Positions 30,874 to 35,394 of a stretch of 35,394 nt of DNA are shown here, piece after piece (the first letter of the stretch is position 1; the number at the start of each line of letters is the position of its first letter). Position numbers and translations under genes: made by a program. This stretch comes from Actinomadura sp. NBRC 104412 (GTDB lineage Bacteria; Actinomycetota; Actinomycetes; Streptosporangiales; Streptosporangiaceae). The stretch is from positions 1 to 35,394 of the forward strand of contig NZ_BSTM01000048.1 in the NCBI RefSeq assembly GCF_030269515.1, read 5' to 3'. The notes below the pieces were generated by a model. The model had not been told where the DNA came from and did not search any database. It saw only the letters and a list, made by a program, of their open reading frames with translations.

Positions 30874-31947
30874 TCACTTCTCGCAGTCGCCCGTCGTCCA
30901 AGGCCAGTTGGCGACCGGGGTGTCATGCGTCAGCGCGCAGATGATGGTGTCGCCCTTCTCGTCGCCGTACCGCGCCTTGATCTCGTCGCGCATCGCCGCC
31001 CACTGGCGGCGGGTGTCCCTGATCGCCCACAGGACGGCGCGTTCCTGGTTGTCGGCGATCCGCCCGCGGGCGCTGGTCCCGTCCCTGGTCACCGCGCCGG
31101 TGACCGGGTCGATCTCGGCGACGTCCTTGTTGAGCTCCTCGTCGTGGCGGATCCGCCCGGCGCACTCGTCCGACGGGTAGCAGCCGGTGGCGAGCCGTTC
31201 CGGAACGTCGGCCGGCGACGGGAGCGGCAGCCGGAAGCTCATCAGCGGGAACACCTCGCTCCTGTGCATGCCGGGCGGGTTGGCCACACCGGTCGGCCGC
31301 CCGGGATCGGCGGAGTCGACCCAGTTGGAGTGCGAGTAGAAGTCCTGGACACCGTGCAGCGCGCGCCCGAACAGGTCCACGAACCGGCATTTGGCACGGG
31401 TCCTGTCACCTGGCGCGCCGTAGTCGGCGCAGGCGGACCGCGTGTCCCAGTGGGACAGGTCGCCGTCGTCGTCGAAGACCGTCCCGGCCTGGCGGGCGGC
31501 GCTGTGGAAGCGGTCGCGCAGGTGCCGCAGGCAGGCGATCAGCTGGTCGGACGCCTGTTCGCGGGTGCGCGCGTACGGCTTCCCGCCGTTGTCCTCGGCA
31601 CGAATGTAGTCGGCGTTGTCGCAGTGGGCGTCCGGGTTGGACAGTTCGCCGCCGTAGAACCACGAGTCCGGTGCGTTGACCCCGCCGAGATAGCCGCGGT
31701 AGCCCGCCAGGACGTCGATCGAGTCCTCTTCGAAGCAGGTGCCGTCGGACGGCTTATCCTCCGGGCACGCCAGCGCCGCCCGCGTGATCTTCTCGTGCTC
31801 CCCGTGCCCCTGCGAGAACCAGTAGTACGTGGCGAACGCCTCCGCCTCCGGCGCCCGGACGATCTGGGCGCCGACGGCGAGCCCGAGCGCCGCGGCCAGC
31901 GCCGCCGGGACGGCCGGCCCGCGTCGGATCCGATTTCCCCGTAGCAC
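30874..31947 (-). CDS. Secreted zinc-phospholipase C-like (CinY-like) protein
   Basis: A 357-residue exported protein. GTG 31947 is chosen because GAAGGGG lies 6 bases upstream and the signal peptide begins at once: VLRGNRIRRGPAVPAALAAALGLAVGAQIVRAPEAEAFA. The mature part starts TYYWFSQGHGEHEKITRAALACP and has the histidine-rich signature FGRALHGVQDFYSHSNWVDSADP near its middle. The HGEHExITRAAL and LHGVQDFYSHSNW motifs are those of zinc-dependent phospholipase C-like proteins, in which the histidines and aspartate bind zinc. Eight or so cysteines (CPEDKPSDGTCFEE, CYPSDEC) suggest disulfides. Activity on phospholipid is not proven. The frame upstream of the GTG is not coding. Confidence 0.75.
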   Translation of the reverse strand: MLRGNRIRRGPAVPAALAAALGLAVGAQIVRAPEAEAFATYYWFSQGHGEHEKITRAALACPEDKPSDGTCFEEDSIDVLAGYRGYLGGVNAPDSWFYGGELSNPDAHCDNADYIRAEDNGGKPYARTREQASDQLIACLRHLRDRFHSAARQAGTVFDDDGDLSHWDTRSACADYGAPGDRTRAKCRFVDLFGRALHGVQDFYSHSNWVDSADPGRPTGVANPPGMHRSEVFPLMSFRLPLPSPADVPERLATGCYPSDECAGRIRHDEELNKDVAEIDPVTGAVTRDGTSARGRIADNQERAVLWAIRDTRRQWAAMRDEIKARYGDEKGDTIICALTHDTPVANWPWTTGDCEK

Positions 31948-32326
31948 GTCATGCCCCTTCCGTTCGCCGAGGGCGCACGAAATGACATTCCATGCGGCAC
32001 CCCCGTAGCCGAAACCTCGCGGCGACCCGCCGTTGACGGCGTTATCCGCCTCGATACCGGACGAGCGTAGGACGCGCGTCGCCATTCTCGCGTGGTCGTG
32101 GGCGCAATGGTGGAACCGCTGATCGTCACCGGGGTCTTCCGCTAAGGCCAGGTGTCGCTCCATACACGCTTCAACAGAGATCATCTATTGGCTTCGCCGA
32201 TCCCCTTCATGAAAGGGCAACTGGTCTACTTGACAGCGGCCTTCCCATGGGTGAGATTGACCGGCACCTGTCGGTGCCGACCCACCGGATACCCGCTCCC
32301 GCTCTCCCAGTGGAAGGCCCCCCGCC
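31948..32326. other. Divergent intergenic region of 379 bases with one candidate promoter and hairpin
   Basis: This gap separates two secreted-enzyme genes read outward. TTGACA at 32230-32235 is a perfect -35 hexamer; 17 bases later GAGATT is a poor -10, so a rightward promoter for the GH16 gene is possible. A 7-base-pair hairpin (CGGCACC 32262-32268, GGTGCCG 32273-32279) follows and could be an operator or leader structure. I see no gene in the rest of the gap. Confidence 0.4.
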
Positions 32327-33256
32327 ATGGCACACGCACGCTCCTGGAAACTCTGTCTCGCCGGCCTCCTCGCACTCGTCCTGACCACCGCGCCCGCGCC
32401 GGCGTCCGCTTCGGTGCCGCCTCCTCCGCCAGGCTGGAGCCTGGTGTGGAGCGACGACTTCGACGGCCCCGCCGGGTCCCTGCCCTCGTCCGGAAACTGG
32501 CTGATCAGCACCGGGCACGGCTATCCGGGAGGGCCGCCCAACTGGGGCACCGGCGAGATCCAGCGGTACACCGCCGACCCCGCGAACGTCTCCCTGGACG
32601 GCTCCGGCAACCTGCTGATCACGCCGATCAGGAGCGCGTCCGGAGAATGGACCTCGTCCCGGATCGAGACGGTGCGCACCGACTTCAAGCCCGCCGAGGG
32701 CCGGGTGCTGCGCATCGAAGGGCGCCTCCAGATGCCGGACGTGGGTGGCGCGCAGGCCCTCGGCTACTGGCCCGCGTTCTGGGCGCTCGGCTCCCCGTAC
32801 CGGGGCAACTACCAGAACTGGCCGGCGGTCGGCGAGTTCGACATCATGGAGAACGTCAACGGGATCGACTCGGTCTGGGGCGTCCTGCACTGCGGCACCA
32901 ACCCCGGCGGCCCGTGCAACGAGAGCAACGGGCTGGGCAACAGCCGCGCCTGCCCCGGCTCACCCTGCCAGGCGGGCATGCACGCCTACACCTTCGAGTG
33001 GGACCGCAGCGTCTCCCCCGAGCAGTTGCGCTGGTACGTGGACGGCGAGCCGTACCACAGCGTGTCCGAGGACCGGCTGGACGCGACGACGTGGACCAAC
33101 ATGACCGGCCACGGCGGCTACTTCCTGCTGCTGAACGTGGCGATGGGCGGCGCGTTTCCGAACGGCGTCGCCGGGCGGGGCACCCCGACCCCCGACACCG
33201 TCTCAGGCCGCCCCATGGTCGTCGACTACGTCGCCGTCTGGCAGAGCGGCACGTGA
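32327..33256 (+). CDS. Secreted glycoside hydrolase family 16 beta-glucanase
   Basis: A 309-residue exported GH16 enzyme, likely an endo-beta-1,3-glucanase (laminarinase type). The signal peptide is MAHARSWKLCLAGLLALVLTTAPAPASA, followed by a short Pro linker and the single catalytic beta-jellyroll domain (WSLVWSDDFDGPAGSLPSSGNWLISTG, to the end DYVAVWQSGT). The catalytic motif is VGEFDIMENVNG, with Glu170 as nucleophile, Asp172 and Glu175 as acid/base. Conserved aromatic segments GYWPAFWALG and ERLRWYVDG-like QLRWYVDGEPYHSV support the call. There is no carbohydrate-binding module. The role would be degrading fungal or plant glucans outside the cell. Confidence 0.92.
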   Translation: MAHARSWKLCLAGLLALVLTTAPAPASASVPPPPPGWSLVWSDDFDGPAGSLPSSGNWLISTGHGYPGGPPNWGTGEIQRYTADPANVSLDGSGNLLITPIRSASGEWTSSRIETVRTDFKPAEGRVLRIEGRLQMPDVGGAQALGYWPAFWALGSPYRGNYQNWPAVGEFDIMENVNGIDSVWGVLHCGTNPGGPCNESNGLGNSRACPGSPCQAGMHAYTFEWDRSVSPEQLRWYVDGEPYHSVSEDRLDATTWTNMTGHGGYFLLLNVAMGGAFPNGVAGRGTPTPDTVSGRPMVVDYVAVWQSGT

Positions 33257-33287
33257 CCGGCACCCGCGTGCCGCCGCTCCGGGCCGC

Positions 33288-33338
33288 GCGTCAATGGCTG
33301 GGGTCAATGGTCCGGGTCAATGGTCCGGGTCAATGGTC
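33288..33338. repeat. Short tandem repeat, 13-base unit, three copies plus a degenerate one
   Basis: GGGTCAATGGTCC is repeated exactly at 33301 and 33314 and nearly at 33327 (last base changed); GCGTCAATGGCTG at 33288-33300 is a degenerate fourth copy. The third copy contains the stop codon of the leftward toxin-antitoxin-DUF1905 gene. It lies between convergent genes. Too few and too short for a CRISPR array. Confidence 0.8.
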
Positions 33339-34355
33339 GAGAAGCTCGACGGTCACGGTCGCGGTGTCCCCCGCTTCGAGGTCCTCCTTCGTACGGACGG
33401 CGCGCTTGATGGGCAGCACGTAGGCGCCGCGCGTGCCGTCCGGGAAGATCGAGGTCGTCCATGTGCTGCCGCCGACCGTGACCCGTACCCGCAGCGAACC
33501 GAACCCGCGGCGCCGCCCGCCGGCCAGGTCACGGATCTCCTCCGACGCGTCGACGGGCAGGGCGACGAAGGTCCAGGTGTCGGCACGCCTGGCATCCCAG
33601 ATCCACAGCTCGGCTTCGAACACGATCTTCACGCGCCCAGCATCACACGGGCCACCGACAGGATCGCCCGGACGCCGCCTCCAGACGGACGCCCCCGGAC
33701 GGCGCGGCGCCCTCCCGGCCAGGCGGCCGGGAGGGCGCGACGGCCATGGCCGTTGGAGGCCCAGCGTGGCGGCGATGCGGTTCGCCACGGGCGTCTGGGG
33801 ATCGACGCCTCCGGCCTCGCACCGCGCGATGACCTCAGCGGTGGTGTCGGCGGCCGTGGCCAGCCCCTCGACGCTCAGCCCACCGCGAAGGCGTTGGCGC
33901 CGGACCCGCTGCCCGAAGCCGACCGCCAGCGCGGTGTCGGCGTAGAACGCGGCGGCGCCCGGTTCCCGCATTCTCCTGTCGCGGAGGCCCGCCCACAGCT
34001 CGTGTCGCTCCGGCTCGTGCGGGGCGCACGCCTCTAATGCCCGGCGTGCCCGTTCCCGTTCGCACGACTCGGGGAGCCTGGCCGTTCGCCACACGGTCAG
34101 CACCACCGTGCGGCTCGGGGCCGTACACCAGTACGTCAGCCCGACGGGCACGAACCCGAGGTGGAACTGCAACACCTGTAAGGGCCGCAGCCGCCCGGAC
34201 AACCGCCGTGTGAACGGCGGGACCTCCAGCGCACCGTAGGCGCCCAGCAAACCCAGGAAGAACGCCGCCACGGCGAAGTCCGCGGTGTAGAGCTGCTCCA
34301 GCCAGTCCGCGGCCTCAAGCTCCAACTCGACGACGCGCCGATGCATAAGCCGCAC
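33330..34355 (-). CDS. In-frame fusion of RelE-like toxin, XRE antitoxin and DUF1905 domain
   Basis: One open frame of 341 residues carries three units normally found as separate proteins. Residues 1-112 resemble RelE/HigB (Gp49-like) toxins: VVELELEAADWLEQLYTADFAVAAFFLGLLG, VLQFHLGFVPVGLTYWCTAPSRTVVLTVWRTARL. Residues 118-200 resemble the matching HigA-type antitoxin: LWAGLRDRRMREPGA and a helix-turn-helix, LSVEGLATAADTTAEVIARCEAGG. Residues 242-341 are a DUF1905 domain: VKIVFEAELWIWDARRADTWTFVALPVDASEEIRDLAGGRRRGFGSLRVRVTVGGSTW. The linker 201-241 looks non-conserved and its DNA forms a perfect hairpin, so DUF1905 may start separately at GTG 33632 and the toxin-antitoxin part may have lost its stop codons. 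The first start is GTG 34355 or ATG 34346. Confidence 0.65.
   Translation of the reverse strand: MRLMHRRVVELELEAADWLEQLYTADFAVAAFFLGLLGAYGALEVPPFTRRLSGRLRPLQVLQFHLGFVPVGLTYWCTAPSRTVVLTVWRTARLPESCERERARRALEACAPHEPERHELWAGLRDRRMREPGAAAFYADTALAVGFGQRVRRQRLRGGLSVEGLATAADTTAEVIARCEAGGVDPQTPVANRIAATLGLQRPWPSRPPGRLAGRAPRRPGASVWRRRPGDPVGGPCDAGRVKIVFEAELWIWDARRADTWTFVALPVDASEEIRDLAGGRRRGFGSLRVRVTVGGSTWTTSIFPDGTRGAYVLPIKRAVRTKEDLEAGDTATVTVELLDH
33707..33738 (-). terminator. Perfect hairpin inside the toxin-antitoxin/DUF1905 linker
   Basis: A perfect 14-base-pair stem (33707-33720 with 33725-33738) and a 4-base loop lie between the XRE-like and DUF1905 parts of the open frame. Position and strength suit a terminator after the antitoxin, before DUF1905, although no stop codon precedes it. 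Confidence 0.45.
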
Positions 34356-34542
34356 AATAGACCTAAGTCAACATAACGTCATGACACCGTCACGGTAAGT
34401 CGTCCATACCTGGACGGCGTGTAGCCCCCGACGCGAGGGTCAGCCCCCACCCCGGCGACGAGGCCGCAGGCGCCGATGAATTCTGGCGGCGCTCCGGGTC
34501 GGTATGGGCGGAAGCCTGCATGGGTGGAAGGGATGGTGGCCC

Positions 34543-35274
34543 GTGGCTGGACGCAATGGGCCCGCCGAGATGAGCGCCGAGGCGTTCGTGGAGGCGTTGA
34601 AGGAGCGGGCGTCGGAGGAACGCACGCAGGTGGACGTGGAGGAGAAGCGGCGCTTCTTCCGTACCGGCAACGACTTCCTGGGCGTGCGGATGGGCCAGGT
34701 CTTCGCGCTGGCCAAGGAGTACGCCGCGCTGCCGCCCGGCGAGATCGACAAGCTGCTCGACAGCACGATCCACGAGGTACGGGTCGGCGCCGTGAGCATC
34801 ATGGGTCACCAGGCCGTGGCCAGGCGGACGTCCGCGGACCGGCGAAGGGAGCTGTACGAGCTGTACCTGCGCCGCATCGACCGGATCGACACCTGGGACC
34901 TGGTGGACGTCAGCGCGCACAAGGTCATCGGCGGTCATCTGATGGACGGGCCGCGCGACGTCCTGTACTCCCTGGCCCGATCGCCGAAGTGGTGGGAGCG
35001 CCGGGCGGCGATGTTCTCCACGCTGTGGTTCATCAGGAAAGGCCAGGTGGACGACGCCTTCGCGCTCGCCGAGCTCCTCGTCGCCGATGACCACGACCTC
35101 GTTCACAAGGTCGTCGGAGGCGTGCTGCGCGAGGCGGGCAAGAAGGACCCCGGGCGGCTGACCGGCTTCCTCGACCGGCACGCGGCCACGATGCCGCGCG
35201 TCATGCTGCGGACGGCGATCGAACGCCTCGACCCCGAGGTCCGCAGGCATTACCTGTCACTCAAGGACGCCTAG
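34543..35274 (+). CDS. AlkD-like DNA alkylation-repair protein (HEAT-repeat glycosylase)
   Basis: A 243-residue protein of the AlkC/AlkD family, which excises alkylated bases such as 3-methyladenine and 7-methylguanine. It is all helical HEAT-like repeats: RRFFRTGNDFLGVRMGQVFALAKEYAALPPGEIDKLLDSTIHEVRVGAV, then LYLRRIDRIDTWDLVDVSAHKVIGGHLM, SPKWWERRAAMFSTLWFIRKGQ, and HDLVHKVVGGVLREAGKKDPGRLTGFLDRHAATMPRVMLRTAIERL. The TWDLVD motif keeps the Trp and Asp known as Trp109 and Asp113 in B. cereus AlkD. The second conserved Trp (Trp187) seems replaced by Gly in VVGGVLREAG. GTG 34543 follows GGAAGGGATGG; ATG 34570 is an alternative. Confidence 0.85.
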   Translation: MAGRNGPAEMSAEAFVEALKERASEERTQVDVEEKRRFFRTGNDFLGVRMGQVFALAKEYAALPPGEIDKLLDSTIHEVRVGAVSIMGHQAVARRTSADRRRELYELYLRRIDRIDTWDLVDVSAHKVIGGHLMDGPRDVLYSLARSPKWWERRAAMFSTLWFIRKGQVDDAFALAELLVADDHDLVHKVVGGVLREAGKKDPGRLTGFLDRHAATMPRVMLRTAIERLDPEVRRHYLSLKDA

Positions 35275-35336
35275 GACTGCACTGAATAACTGCGGTTGTC
35301 CCGGTCGAGCTAACGCTCGACTGGGATACTGGTGTG

Positions 35337-35394
35337 GTGCAGGGTGTGAGCAAGGGCGAGCCAGAGTTGCTGGACGCGGCGGCGCTGGTGGGGC
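35337..35394 (+). mobile_element. Start of an IS1182-like transposase gene (partial, runs off right edge)
   Basis: The last 58 bases encode VQGVSKGEPELLDAAALVG from GTG 35337. The GE-x-ELLDAAALVG segment is how many actinobacterial IS1182-family transposases begin, but only 19 residues are visible. Just upstream, GTCGAGC-TAAC-GCTCGAC (35304-35321) is a small hairpin of the kind found near insertion-sequence ends, and sequence from about 35275 onward is less GC-rich than the neighbouring gene. Terminal repeats cannot be confirmed because the other end is outside the window. Confidence 0.45.

Noticed and set aside
33288..33338. Possible CRISPR repeats
   Set aside because: Only three 13-base units with no spacers and no cas genes.

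Overview
This window is high-GC DNA from an actinomycete. The coding regions have strongly GC-biased third codon positions, GTG and TTG starts occur, and lipoproteins and twin actinobacterial LysR genes are present. The gene set (siderophore NRPS and transporter, Dos-type dormancy genes, gas-vesicle accessory genes) suits a soil or spore-forming lineage such as Streptosporangiales/Thermomonosporaceae. That placement is inference; no rRNA or tRNA gene is present to test it.

Layout. (1) 1-5520: a leftward, tightly overlapping iron-siderophore operon runs from substrate-binding lipoprotein through two FecCD-type permeases and an ATPase into an NRPS condensation domain that leaves the left edge. 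A DmdR/IdeR-type iron box sits at 5502-5520. Between the box and the operon are a truncated siderophore-interacting-protein gene and unidentified decayed coding DNA. (2) 5517-7781: a gene graveyard holding an IS30-family transposase remnant, a doubly frameshifted DUF3375 (Wadjet JetA-like) remnant and a decayed SnoaL-like gene, with one intact membrane-protein gene among them. (3) 7778-13094: a lipoprotein, small proteins, two LysR regulators, an SDR with a clear T-N11-A box, and a secreted protein.

(4) 13096-24851 is the most coherent part: an Acg-type nitroreductase, a CBS+BON protein, a small helical protein, three universal stress proteins, a GH65 phosphorylase, a PNPOx-like split-barrel protein, a DosS/DosT-like GAF-GAF histidine kinase, and a KhtT/KhtU-like K+/H+ antiporter pair. 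Full or degenerate GGGAC-N4-GTCCC palindromes lie in all three divergent intergenic regions of this block. I read it as a local hypoxia/dormancy (DosR-type) island with its own putative heme sensor, although the response regulator is not in the window.

(5) 24881-28850: a perfect hairpin terminator, a small membrane protein, a second KhtT-like gene of exactly the same length as the first, a methyltransferase, and two gas-vesicle-cluster accessory proteins (GvpY-like and SRPBCC/GvpZ-like) behind a sigma-B-like promoter but without GvpA in view. (6) 28886-35394: fumarylacetoacetase with a short partner protein, a secreted zinc-phospholipase-C-like protein, a secreted GH16 glucanase, an unusual in-frame fusion of RelE-like toxin, XRE antitoxin and DUF1905 domains, an AlkD-like DNA glycosylase, and the start of an IS1182-like transposase at the right edge.

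All family assignments were made by eye from translated motifs; no database search was run.
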